Below, piece by piece: positions 24,059-32,216 of a DNA stretch of 64,000 nt; the stretch's first letter is position 1, and the number at the start of each line of letters is the position of its first letter. The notes below the pieces were generated by a model. The model worked only from the letters and a program-made list of their open reading frames with translations, was not told the DNA's origin and did not search any database. Location of the stretch: NCBI RefSeq assembly GCF_947489565.1, contig NZ_CANLEA010000005.1, positions 124,001-188,000 of the forward strand, written 5' to 3'. This DNA is from an uncultured Kordia sp. (GTDB taxonomy: Bacteria; Bacteroidota; Bacteroidia; Flavobacteriales; Flavobacteriaceae). The position numbers were made by a program, and so were the translations under genes.

Positions 24059-24340
24059 TTGGAACAGATATTACCACTATTATTAATGGTTGCCGTGTTA
24101 TATTTTTTAATCATAGCACCATCAATAAAGAAACAAAAAAAGGAGAAAAACTTCATGGCATCCGTTAAAAAAGGAGATCGTGTAATCACCAAAAGCGGAA
24201 TTCATGGAAAGATTGTTGAGCTCAACGACAAAGATTTTACCTGCGTTATTGAAACAGGAGCAGGGAAAATTAAGTTTGAACGAGCTGCGCTTTCAGTAGA
24301 AGCAACAGCAAGACTTAACAAGACTTCTGAAAAAAAATAA
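24059..24340 (+). CDS. yajC: Preprotein translocase accessory subunit YajC
   Basis: A 93-residue protein with one N-terminal membrane helix (about residues 4-20, LPLLLMVAVLYFLIIAPSIK) and a cytoplasmic domain with KKGDRVITKSGIHGKIVELN and a later KIKFERAALSVEATARL strand. This is the classic YajC layout, a partner of SecDF at the SecYEG channel. The start codon is TTG (24059) preceded by AAGAAAGA; the next ATG (MVAVLY) would cut into the membrane helix, so TTG is preferred. It is 18 bases after the DUF1573 stop and followed by a strong terminator. Confidence 0.92.
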   Translation: MEQILPLLLMVAVLYFLIIAPSIKKQKKEKNFMASVKKGDRVITKSGIHGKIVELNDKDFTCVIETGAGKIKFERAALSVEATARLNKTSEKK

Positions 24341-24363
24341 ATGTACTATAGTGTACAACAAAG

Positions 24364-24393
24364 AAAAAGCATCGTATGTACGATGCTTTTTTT
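24364..24393. terminator. Two-way terminator after yajC
   Basis: AAAAAGCATCGTA (24364-24376) pairs perfectly with TACGATGCTTTTT (24379-24391), with runs on both sides. It separates yajC (+) from the LytTR regulator gene (-). Confidence 0.85.
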
Positions 24394-24422
24394 ATGTATA
24401 AATTTTTGTGAAATAGCGTGTT

Positions 24423-25160
24423 TTATGCTAAAAGATCAAAAACAGCTTTGCTATTGGTTTTACTAATTGGAATTTCTTGATTGGCAATCGTAACAGAGCG
24501 TTTCGATTTTGAAAATGTTGAAATATGCTTTCTATGAATCATCCAGCTTCTGTGCACGCGAATTATTGAAGCATGTTGCTGAAAAATACCTTCGTAAAAA
24601 TTGAGTTTATGCGATTGTAAATAAGATGCTTCAGTGGTTTGAATGTGTGTATAAGCACCTTCTGCTTTAAAGTATAAAATATCGGAAACATTAAGTATTT
24701 TATAGCTGTCCTTGTATTTTATAGTTATGGTTTGTACTTCATTTGTAGCTAGGTTTGACTTTAACCCTTCGTAATTTAAAGCTTCTTTTTCCGTCTTTAT
24801 CTGCTGAATCATACGTTCAATAGCAACTAGTAAACGTTCTGGTAAAATAGGTTTTAATAAATAATCAACTGCAGAAGCTTCAAAAGCTTTTACCGCAAAT
24901 TTCTCATAAGCTGTAGTAAAAATTATTTTTGATTTGTGTTTCTTCAAACAATCAATGATATCAAAACCATTTCCACCAGGCAATTCTATATCCAAAAAAA
25001 CAAAATCAGGTGTATAGGTAGCAATATCTTTTTTAGCTTCCTCTACCGTGCTAGAAATGTGTGCAATTTGTATAAGTGACTTATGTTTTTCCAGCAAATT
25101 GATCAACACACGTTGTGCAAAATATTCATCTTCAATAATTCCAATAGTATACATCATCAT
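24423..25160 (-). CDS. LytTR-family response regulator
   Basis: A 245-residue regulator. Residues about 4-120 form a receiver domain with IGIIEDEYFAQ (acidic pocket), phospho-acceptor Asp57 in DFVFLDIELPGGNGFD, and FTTAYEKFAVKAFEASAVDY (conserved Thr) ending LLKP. Residues about 145-245 form a LytTR DNA-binding domain (VSDILYFKAEGAYTHIQTT, SFYEG-like loop, IIRVHRSWMIHRKHISTF). Its ATG directly abuts the stop of the sensor kinase gene (TAA then ATGATGATG), so translation is coupled and the two are partners. Targets are unknown; there is no obvious candidate next door. Confidence 0.93.
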   Translation of the reverse strand: MMMYTIGIIEDEYFAQRVLINLLEKHKSLIQIAHISSTVEEAKKDIATYTPDFVFLDIELPGGNGFDIIDCLKKHKSKIIFTTAYEKFAVKAFEASAVDYLLKPILPERLLVAIERMIQQIKTEKEALNYEGLKSNLATNEVQTITIKYKDSYKILNVSDILYFKAEGAYTHIQTTEASYLQSHKLNFYEGIFQQHASIIRVHRSWMIHRKHISTFSKSKRSVTIANQEIPISKTNSKAVFDLLA

Positions 25161-28040
25161 TTATTTCATTAAAGGAATTGTAATTATCACTTTAGTACCT
25201 AAACTTTCGTCATTTGAATCGAGCAAATCTTCATATAGATATTTCATCTCCATATCATGATGTTTTTTATACAAATCAAATCGTTTTTGTACCGAAGAAG
25301 TCGCCATATTTAAATGCGCATCTTTGCGGTTTTGAGAAAGTAATCCGGAAGCTTTTCTACCAATTCCATTATCTACAATGATGCAATGCACATGATTTTC
25401 GTCTGTTTGAAATTGAATGCTCAGTTTTTTTGTTCCTTGTTTGTGAAGTAAGCCGTGTTTAATGGCGTTTTCTACAAATGGTTGTATAATCATTGCTGGA
25501 ATTTTATAAAAACGATCTTCCAAAGCCGTATCATCAATTTGGTAATCGAGTTGATTGTTAAAACGTTTCGATTCAATTTTTAAATAGGTTTCCAAAAAGG
25601 TAATTTCTTCATTAAACGTATTAAAAGTTTTGGAAGAGAAGTCAATGCTTTTGCGAAATAGATTGGAAAAGTGTGCCAAATACGTATATGCATCTTCTTT
25701 CTTATCATCCAAAATGAGTCCTTGTACTGTATTTAAAGCATTGAAAGTGAAATGTGGATTCATCTGACTCGTTAGATTTTGCAATTTGGCTTCTGCCAGA
25801 TTCTTCTCTAAATCTAATTGCTCCAATTCAAAACGTTGTTTAGTTCTTATTTTTCCTAAATACAAACGCAAAATAATGAAAGAAATGCTTAGTACTAAAA
25901 GTAATATGGTTGTAAAAAACCACCATGTTTTCCAGTATGGATGTAAGATGGTAAATTGGATATTGTCTTCATGAATGACTTTATCATTTTGCAATGTTTG
26001 ATAGGTTAGGGTATAATTTGCAGGCGATAAATAGCTGAGATAGATAGGATTTTGGATATCTGAAATTGTTTCCCAATTGTTAGAAATATTATTTAATTTA
26101 TACCGAAATGTATACGTATTCCTTCCTGAGAAATCTATGTTCCTTAAAAATATTTTTACAGAGTTTTCATCGTATGAAAGTGCTGTTAATTCATTTTTCT
26201 GCTTGGAAATTTCATTCACTAAAATTTGCTGAATTACAGTTGAAGCAACTGAATTTTTGAAACTGTCTTTATATAAAGAAATTTGTAAAATACCTTGATT
26301 GGTGGTCAAAAAACAAGTTTGGTCAGTGACTTCGAAATCTACAACTTTTATATTTTTTATTTGTGAAGAAATATCTTTTACCAAATCTAACGAAAGTGCT
26401 TTTTCATTAATTTGAAATAGTTTTCCAGTCTCTAAAACATAAATATTATGATTTGATTTTTTTACAATTGCGTTTTTTCCTTGCAATCTAGAAAGTTGCT
26501 GAAAGGTATTATTTTTTGTATAAAACAGCCCTTGATTCTTCTTGAAAGCCCATAAATAATCAGCTCCTGCAAACAAACGATCCGTATATAAAATTTTATC
26601 TTGATACGTAACAGGCGTGTAGTTATTGTTGTGTATGCTAAAAGTACCATCTGCAAAAGCACCATAGAGTTTGCCAGCAAAAGATGCTACAGATAGACAT
26701 CTTTTTTGTCTAATAGCTCTTTTTTTAGTAGTGCTTTGAAAGTTATCAATTTGATCCAAACTGTATGAATGTCCAATATAAAGTTTGCCTTTATGTTTCG
26801 TAATATCTTTAATAGAAGAAAAGCTAAAACCTTTTAAAGATTGCAAGTCGCTATCGATTTTTATAATGTAATTTTCATTCTCAATCACATAGGCTTTTTT
26901 ATCAAAAGCAAATAATCTTTTCAGTTCCTTCGGACTCTGCCATTGATTTTTTAGTTGTAATTGCCCGTTTAGTTCATATTCATAGATGTTATTGCTAAAA
27001 TCTGTTACAACATAATTTTGAGCATCTGTTTGTACAATATGGTTTAAATTGTTGGATTGCAAGCCAGAAGTTTCCGCTTGATATTTAAAATTCTCTTGTC
27101 CATCCCAATAATAAATACCGTTATTTAGCGTCGTGAAAATATAATTGCCAAAATCATCTTCTAAGATTTTTGATACTTTTGAGTTTTGTAAAAACGTATA
27201 TTTTGATACCAATGCATCTTCGGTTTCTTCCATGACAAAGCCTCCTTTTTCTGTACCTAAGTATAACAATCCGTTTGAATCTTTAGATACATCATACACT
27301 TCAAGATATAGAGCTTTAGGAACAGAAAGTTTAACGAGTTTGCCATTTTTTAAGATACATAAATTTGTGAGTTTAAATTTTTCATCATGCAGAAGTATAT
27401 AAAAATCTTCGTGAAGATTATATATTTTCGGATTGGTTCCTTTGAATGATAACGGAAAGATTTCTAAGGTATTTGTCTTAAGGTTTTTCTTGTTGAGACG
27501 ATTCAGATTATGATAAAATAAATCATCCTGAAACCTCACAATATTTGTAAATTCTCCAACTGAATCGGTGAGTATGGTTTTTTCTTTAGAGTCAAAGTGA
27601 TACTGAAATAGTTTGTTGTTATCTATTTTTACAAAGAGGTGTTTTTTATAAAGTTCGTATGCAGGCAACCGACCGATCAATTCCTCTGATACATCAATAA
27701 AAAACTCTAGCTTGTCTTTAGCAGGATCGATCACAAAAAACTGACCATTCAAGCTATTGCACCAAATGCGCCCAAAATCGTCTTCCTTTAAATTAAATAG
27801 TGATTGACTGCGTTGCGCTGGATTTGTATAATGTATAAACGAAATTCCATCAAAACGATACAAGCCAGAATCTGCACAGAACCAATAATTTCCCTTTGAA
27901 TCTTGTAAAACATCGTAAAACTCATTGTCAGGCAAACTGGCAAGTTCAGCTACATTTTTAGTAACAACTTCTTGTGCATAACCCGTAGTCAGTACAAAAA
28001 GAAATATCCAAAAAAGATATTTTACAAAAAATGTATTCAT
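25161..28040 (-). CDS. Sensor histidine kinase with periplasmic propeller (LytS-type kinase core)
   Basis: A 959-residue membrane kinase. A signal peptide (MNTFFVKYLFWIFLFVLTTG) precedes two-component-regulator propeller repeats (for example NEFYDVLQDSKGNYWFCADS, DFGRIWCNSLNGQFFV), forming a large periplasmic sensor to about residue 610. A Y_Y_Y-type sandwich (about 630-690) follows, then one membrane helix (about 700-722). The cytoplasmic part has the His_kinase family motif QMNPHFTFNALNTVQGLI (phospho-His near residue 754) and an ATPase domain (IIQPFVENAIKHGLLHKQGT, IIVDNGIGRKASG). ATG 28040 is chosen because it begins the signal peptide. The architecture resembles hybrid systems for sugars, but without the fused regulator; the ligand is unknown. 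Confidence 0.9.
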   Translation of the reverse strand: MNTFFVKYLFWIFLFVLTTGYAQEVVTKNVAELASLPDNEFYDVLQDSKGNYWFCADSGLYRFDGISFIHYTNPAQRSQSLFNLKEDDFGRIWCNSLNGQFFVIDPAKDKLEFFIDVSEELIGRLPAYELYKKHLFVKIDNNKLFQYHFDSKEKTILTDSVGEFTNIVRFQDDLFYHNLNRLNKKNLKTNTLEIFPLSFKGTNPKIYNLHEDFYILLHDEKFKLTNLCILKNGKLVKLSVPKALYLEVYDVSKDSNGLLYLGTEKGGFVMEETEDALVSKYTFLQNSKVSKILEDDFGNYIFTTLNNGIYYWDGQENFKYQAETSGLQSNNLNHIVQTDAQNYVVTDFSNNIYEYELNGQLQLKNQWQSPKELKRLFAFDKKAYVIENENYIIKIDSDLQSLKGFSFSSIKDITKHKGKLYIGHSYSLDQIDNFQSTTKKRAIRQKRCLSVASFAGKLYGAFADGTFSIHNNNYTPVTYQDKILYTDRLFAGADYLWAFKKNQGLFYTKNNTFQQLSRLQGKNAIVKKSNHNIYVLETGKLFQINEKALSLDLVKDISSQIKNIKVVDFEVTDQTCFLTTNQGILQISLYKDSFKNSVASTVIQQILVNEISKQKNELTALSYDENSVKIFLRNIDFSGRNTYTFRYKLNNISNNWETISDIQNPIYLSYLSPANYTLTYQTLQNDKVIHEDNIQFTILHPYWKTWWFFTTILLLVLSISFIILRLYLGKIRTKQRFELEQLDLEKNLAEAKLQNLTSQMNPHFTFNALNTVQGLILDDKKEDAYTYLAHFSNLFRKSIDFSSKTFNTFNEEITFLETYLKIESKRFNNQLDYQIDDTALEDRFYKIPAMIIQPFVENAIKHGLLHKQGTKKLSIQFQTDENHVHCIIVDNGIGRKASGLLSQNRKDAHLNMATSSVQKRFDLYKKHHDMEMKYLYEDLLDSNDESLGTKVIITIPLMK

Positions 28041-28076
28041 ATAAGAAGGTTTATAAAAAATATTTACAAAGTATAT

Positions 28077-28108
28077 CAAAAGTAATAGATACAAAACAAG
28101 ACAACAAA
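28077..28108 (-). promoter_or_regulatory. Candidate promoter of the kinase-regulator operon
   Basis: On the minus strand TTTG (28105-28108), 20 bases, then TACTTTTG (28077-28084). The start codon is 37 bases downstream. It overlaps the terminator of the preceding gene. Confidence 0.5.
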
Positions 28109-28128
28109 TTACCTTGCTGCCTTGTTTT
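28093..28128. terminator. Terminator after the FG-GAP T9SS gene
   Basis: AAAACAAG (28093-28100) pairs with CTTGTTTT (28121-28128), with additional inner pairing (CAACAA with TTGCTG). It follows the 28147-29607 stop on the minus strand and has a T run there. Confidence 0.55.
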
Positions 28129-28146
28129 TTAAATAGCTTCTAAAAT

Positions 28147-29607
28147 TTATTGTTTCACGATTTTAAAGCTGGTGTTTGAGGGTGATAATTTTAAAATATA
28201 AACTCCTGATTGTAGTGTGTTTATTGGGAATCGATTATTTTGAGAACTAAGTTCTTGTGTGCGAATCAGTCGTCCACTAATATCATATAAATCTCCACTT
28301 TTGACAGATGATGGTACGTTTGAAATGATAATTTCTGAATCTGAAGTAATTACTTTTATGTTTTTTGTAGAAACTTCTGGTGTACTTAATACGATGGCAT
28401 CATTTCTCAAAATTTGAATAAATCCGCCAGAATTAGCTCCGCTGCCATTGTTACTGGTAAGAATATCTAAATCTCCGTCATTGTCCAAATCTACAGCATC
28501 AATCCAAGTAGGAGCGTTTGTAGTAGAACTTAATACGGAAGTTGTACCAAAAGAGATGTTTGTTGTGGCCATACCACTTGAAGCATTATTGGGGAATAAT
28601 AAAACTTCATTTGTTACATTATCAATGGCAGCAATATCTGGTACATTATCATCATTAAAATCACCTGCAGCAATTGATATTAAATTTCGACTTCCATCGG
28701 TTGAGAAAAAATGTGAAGTTTCACCTTGACTCGGATTATAAGATTTGATACTTGTGGTAGTTCCCGCAGCACTTACAGCAATATAGTCATTCACACCGTT
28801 TTCATTAAAATCATCAATCACAGTCTTTCGAGTGCCTGCTACCGTATGTGTTGCATTGGTAATCAAACTAATTCCAAAGTTATATGAGGGACTTTGCAAT
28901 GTTTTTACTCCATTTGTAGAACTTGTACTGTTGTTAGCTTCTGAACCTGTACCAAATGAAGAATAGATAAGATCTTGAATACCATCATTTGTGATATCAG
29001 TCGAAGTTACATGCAATGGTCTACGATTGGCATAATAATTTAATAAAACGATACTGCCACCTGAAGTGGTGATATTTAGTATTTTCAGATTTCCAATGGA
29101 ATTATTATCACCTGCAACGACTAATTCATCGCGTGCATCAGTATCAAAATTCCCTTTATAAATGCCGCGACATCTATCATGGAAACGAATCAATTGAACA
29201 CTTCCAAATGTTCTACTTCCTGTATTTTGCATCCAATACACGCCATCGGTAGCATTTGCAGTATTGGCGTAGTTTGAAAAAACAATATCGTCCGAGTTGT
29301 CATCATCAATATCCATAATTACAATTGCCCAAGGTTTCATGTTGCCACTTACTGTCGGATCTACGAGTGTATATCGAACCATGGTATAACTAGATAAATC
29401 GCCAGTACCATACAAAACACTAATGCTGCTATTGGTGTTTTCGGGAACAATGATGTCAATATGACCATCGCCATCAATATCTCCAGTGGCAAACTCTCTA
29501 GGATTAAAAATGTTCTGACTAGGAACGGAATATTCCGTAAACTGTTGTGCATATAGGCTACTAGCAATACAGCCAAAAAGAAGTAAAGAAAGTACAGTTT
29601 TTTTCAT
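28147..29607 (-). CDS. FG-GAP/VCBS-repeat secreted protein with T9SS sorting domain
   Basis: A 486-residue protein with signal peptide MKKTVLSLLLFGCIASSLYAQ. At least five FG-GAP-like repeats follow, recognisable from the calcium-loop pattern DxDxDGxxD: TGDIDGDGHIDIIV, IMDIDDDNSDDIVFS, DITNDGIQDLIYSS, IDDFNENGVNDYIAVSA, AAGDFNDDNVPDIAAID, AVDLDNDGDLDILTSNN. These would build a beta-propeller. The C-terminus (about 415-486) is a T9SS sorting domain (GDLYDISGRLIRTQELSS, NTLQSGVYILKLS, ending SFKIVKQ). It is exported to the cell surface or medium. The ATG 29607 is preferred to the upstream frame start because it begins the signal peptide. Confidence 0.9.
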   Translation of the reverse strand: MKKTVLSLLLFGCIASSLYAQQFTEYSVPSQNIFNPREFATGDIDGDGHIDIIVPENTNSSISVLYGTGDLSSYTMVRYTLVDPTVSGNMKPWAIVIMDIDDDNSDDIVFSNYANTANATDGVYWMQNTGSRTFGSVQLIRFHDRCRGIYKGNFDTDARDELVVAGDNNSIGNLKILNITTSGGSIVLLNYYANRRPLHVTSTDITNDGIQDLIYSSFGTGSEANNSTSSTNGVKTLQSPSYNFGISLITNATHTVAGTRKTVIDDFNENGVNDYIAVSAAGTTTSIKSYNPSQGETSHFFSTDGSRNLISIAAGDFNDDNVPDIAAIDNVTNEVLLFPNNASSGMATTNISFGTTSVLSSTTNAPTWIDAVDLDNDGDLDILTSNNGSGANSGGFIQILRNDAIVLSTPEVSTKNIKVITSDSEIIISNVPSSVKSGDLYDISGRLIRTQELSSQNNRFPINTLQSGVYILKLSPSNTSFKIVKQ

Positions 29608-29627
29608 AATGTTTGTGAATTTTGACA

Positions 29628-29635
29628 CAAACATA
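29628..29635 (-). promoter_or_regulatory. Candidate -7 element of the FG-GAP gene, next to a seven-base inverted repeat
   Basis: The minus strand reads TATGTTTG, about 21 bases before the ATG. GTTTGTG (29611-29617) and CACAAAC (29626-29632) form an inverted repeat between the box and the start codon. No -33 element is evident. Confidence 0.35.
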
Positions 29636-29754
29636 GAATTGAAATTAATGGAGAAAGAATCTATTTCATGAACGGGAACTTTTTCTTCATGAATTGATAG
29701 TTAGCTAATTATTTTTTAAAAAAGAAATTGAATACGAGTCTATGAAACAGTATG

Positions 29755-30351
29755 TTATCGATACTTATCATTCAAACCAGCACCTTCTAAAATCATCGGA
29801 ATAATCTTTGCCAAGCGACTTTGTTTGGTAGCTTCTCGTTTTGCTGTATCAATATATTCAGCATATTCTCTGCGCTTTGAAAGTGATAGCTTTGAAAACG
29901 CTGCTTCAAGATCATTATTTGAAGTCAACACCTCTTGTAGTTCTTTTGGAACTTCTAATGTCTTGCTTTTTCGTACGGGTTTTACTTCTTTGCCGTCACG
30001 CTGATTCTGAATAGCTTCTTGTATATAGTTGCTCACCAAATCAGGAACGATATCTTCTTCAGAATTAAAACGCCACTGACGCATTGCTTTGGTTTTTCCT
30101 TCTTGTGCATTCATCAATACCTGTGAAGCATCTTTTAAGAAAACACCTTGAAAAAACCACAATCCTACATAAGACTTAAAAGCTCCAAGACCTACAATAT
30201 TTTTTCCTTTAAAAGTATACGTCGGTGCTCCCCATTTTATAGTTTCCTCAAGTTCATCTTGCTGTAAGACGATATCATGCAATTTTCTGAGTGCAGTTTC
30301 CCATTGCGGAAAACCATTTATAAAATCTTCTACAGACGTATACTTTTTCAT
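29755..30351 (-). CDS. DUF1801 / YdeI-like (OmdA) protein
   Basis: A 198-residue protein in two parts. The N-terminal half (about 1-120) is a DUF1801 domain: SVEDFINGFPQWETALRKLH, EETIKWGAPTYTFKGKNIVG and YVGLWFFQGVFLKDASQVL, the pattern of small cytosolic proteins related to iron-chaperone-like YdhG. The C-terminal half (about 135-198) is the YdeI/OmdA tail: VPKELQEVLTSNNDLEAAFS, LSLSKRREYAEYIDTAKREA, TKQSRLAKIIPMI. No signal peptide. The ATG abuts the stop of pepT upstream (30352), so translation is probably coupled, though no functional link to peptidase T is obvious. Function is not settled. Confidence 0.85.
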   Translation of the reverse strand: MKKYTSVEDFINGFPQWETALRKLHDIVLQQDELEETIKWGAPTYTFKGKNIVGLGAFKSYVGLWFFQGVFLKDASQVLMNAQEGKTKAMRQWRFNSEEDIVPDLVSNYIQEAIQNQRDGKEVKPVRKSKTLEVPKELQEVLTSNNDLEAAFSKLSLSKRREYAEYIDTAKREATKQSRLAKIIPMILEGAGLNDKYR

Positions 30352-31587
30352 TTATTTAGCGTATTTAAGAGCTGTCAACTCTGTAATCTTTACAATTACA
30401 TCAATGGCACTTTGAATGCTTTCTACAGGCACGTATTCATAACGTCCGTGGAAATTATGTCCACCTGCAAAAATGTTTGGACATGGTAAGCCCATGAAAG
30501 ACAATTGCGAACCATCTGTTCCGCCACGAATTGGTTTAATTAATGGTGTAATTCCTAACGATTTCATTGCTTCTTCAGCAATTTCTACAATATGAAATAC
30601 AGGCTCTACCTTTTCTTTCATATTATAATATTGATCTTTAATTTCTACAGAAATTGGATCAGTTGCATGCTTTTCATTGATGTCTGTAGCAATTTGTTGC
30701 ATCAATACTTTTCTCGCTTCAAATTTATCCTTATCGTGATCCCTAATAATATATTGTAAGGTAGTTTCTTCAACTTTACCATTCATAGTATGTAAATGAT
30801 AAAATCCTTCACGACCAGTTGTTTCTTGCGGAATTTCATTTGAAGGCAATGCAGCAATAAACTCATTGGCGATCAACATTGAATTGATCATTTTCCCTTT
30901 TGCATATCCAGGATGTACAATTTTTCCTTTAATCGTAACAACAGCTCCAGCAGCATTAAAATTTTCGTACTCTAACTCTCCGACTTGGCTTCCATCCATC
31001 GTATATGCCCAATCTGCACCAAACTTTTCTACATCAAACTTATGAGCGCCACGACCAATTTCCTCATCTGGAGTAAAACCAACACGAATTTTTCCATGCT
31101 TAATTTCAGGATGATTGATCAAATATTCCATCGCAGAAACAATTTCACAAATTCCTGCTTTATCATCGGCACCGAGTAGAGTAGTACCATCAGTAGTAAT
31201 CAATGTATTTCCTTTGTATAATAATAAATCATCAAAATAATCTGGAGAAAGTACAATGTTTTGTTCAGCGTTCAATACAATATCTTTTCCGTCATAATTG
31301 GGTACAATTTGCGGTTTTACATTGGCACCAGTAAAATCTGGCGAAGTATCAAAATGTGAAACAAATCCGATGGTTGGTACTTCATGAGCTACATTACTTG
31401 GTAATGTAGCCATAATATATGCGTTTTCGTCAATAGTAACGTCTTGCATGCCAATTCGTCTCAATTCATCAACTAATAAATTAGCTAAATTCCACTGTTT
31501 CTCAGTACTTGGCGTAGTTTCAGAAGTTGGGTCAGATTCCGTATCAATAGTAACGTAACTTATGAATCTATCTATAATATGTTGCAT
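30352..31587 (-). CDS. pepT: Peptidase T (tripeptide aminopeptidase)
   Basis: A 411-residue zinc aminopeptidase of the M20B family that removes the N-terminal residue from tripeptides in the cytoplasm. Seen: metal ligands in [18 protein letters not shown] (His and Asp), [20 protein letters not shown] (Asp), [20 protein letters not shown] (catalytic Glu pair), [19 protein letters not shown] (Asp) and [16 protein letters not shown] (His). It starts [18 protein letters not shown], a typical PepT beginning. Length matches the family (about 410). The next gene (29755-30351) starts immediately after its stop. Confidence 0.96.
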   Translation of the reverse strand: MQHIIDRFISYVTIDTESDPTSETTPSTEKQWNLANLLVDELRRIGMQDVTIDENAYIMATLPSNVAHEVPTIGFVSHFDTSPDFTGANVKPQIVPNYDGKDIVLNAEQNIVLSPDYFDDLLLYKGNTLITTDGTTLLGADDKAGICEIVSAMEYLINHPEIKHGKIRVGFTPDEEIGRGAHKFDVEKFGADWAYTMDGSQVGELEYENFNAAGAVVTIKGKIVHPGYAKGKMINSMLIANEFIAALPSNEIPQETTGREGFYHLHTMNGKVEETTLQYIIRDHDKDKFEARKVLMQQIATDINEKHATDPISVEIKDQYYNMKEKVEPVFHIVEIAEEAMKSLGITPLIKPIRGGTDGSQLSFMGLPCPNIFAGGHNFHGRYEYVPVESIQSAIDVIVKITELTALKYAK

Positions 31588-31602
31588 GTGTTATGTTTTT
31601 GT

Positions 31603-31610
31603 CAAAAATA
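31603..31610 (-). promoter_or_regulatory. Candidate -7 element of pepT
   Basis: The minus strand reads TATTTTTG, 15 bases before the pepT ATG at 31587. No -33 element is evident. Confidence 0.4.
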
Positions 31611-31692
31611 ATGCATTTTCAAAATGATACATATTTTATGAAGGATTAATTTGTAACTTATTGAAGATGAATTTTAAAAAAATATTCATTTT

Positions 31693-31738
31693 AGTTTCCT
31701 AGTCTGGAAACTTTGTTGTAGTTTCGCATCATGGAAAC
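31693..31738 (+). promoter_or_regulatory. Two tandem inverted-repeat operators at the efflux operon regulator
   Basis: GTTTCC-6-GGAAAC (31694-31711; flanking A and T extend the first arm match to seven bases) and GTTTCG-6-GGAAAC (31721-31738) have the same arm sequence and the same six-base spacer. Their centres are 27 bases apart. The second overlaps the regulator start codon (31731) and a TAGTTTCG box at 31719. They are likely sites for the adjacent GbsR/MarR protein. Confidence 0.65.
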
Positions 31739-32207
31739 CAAAGAAAAAAGAAAAAAAGATATCATTAATACTTTCGGAGAGCTATTGGTAAAAGACAATT
31801 ATCCACCAATCGCTGGGAGAATATTAGGGTTATTTTATACGTCAGATCAAAAGTATTTCACCTTTGAGGAGATCAAAGAAGAACTGAACATAAGCAAAAG
31901 TGCAACGAGTAAAGCTTTATCATTTTTGCATAATATTGAAGAGGTAGGTTTTACATACGATGAAAATAACAAGCGTTTGCGCCTTTTTTATGTAAATATT
32001 GAAGGACTCGTTAAAAGAATTAGTCTGGTATTAGAAGCCTATAATGAACAAACGAAATTATTTGAGGAAGTACTGGAAATCAGGAGTAAAGAGAATGAAT
32101 TATTGAACAATTATATAGACAAAAGCATCCTATTTAGTCAAGATATTTTAGGTTTTGTACAAGAAAAACTAGAACATCATTTCAAAGATATTTTAAAAGC
32201 GAACTAA
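31731..32207 (+). CDS. GbsR/MarR-type transcriptional regulator
   Basis: A 158-residue winged-helix regulator (about residues 12-85): TFGELLVKDNYPPIAGRILG, TFEEIKEELNISKSATSKAL, FLHNIEEVGFTYDENNKRLR, then a long C-terminal dimerisation helix region. This is the GbsR/MarR pattern. It is the first gene of the efflux operon (TolC-type gene 10 bases downstream). With the two inverted repeats over its own promoter and start, autorepression and control of the pump are the simplest reading. The inducer is unknown. Confidence 0.88.
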   Translation: METKEKRKKDIINTFGELLVKDNYPPIAGRILGLFYTSDQKYFTFEEIKEELNISKSATSKALSFLHNIEEVGFTYDENNKRLRLFYVNIEGLVKRISLVLEAYNEQTKLFEEVLEIRSKENELLNNYIDKSILFSQDILGFVQEKLEHHFKDILKAN

Positions 32208-32216
32208 CAAACCATC

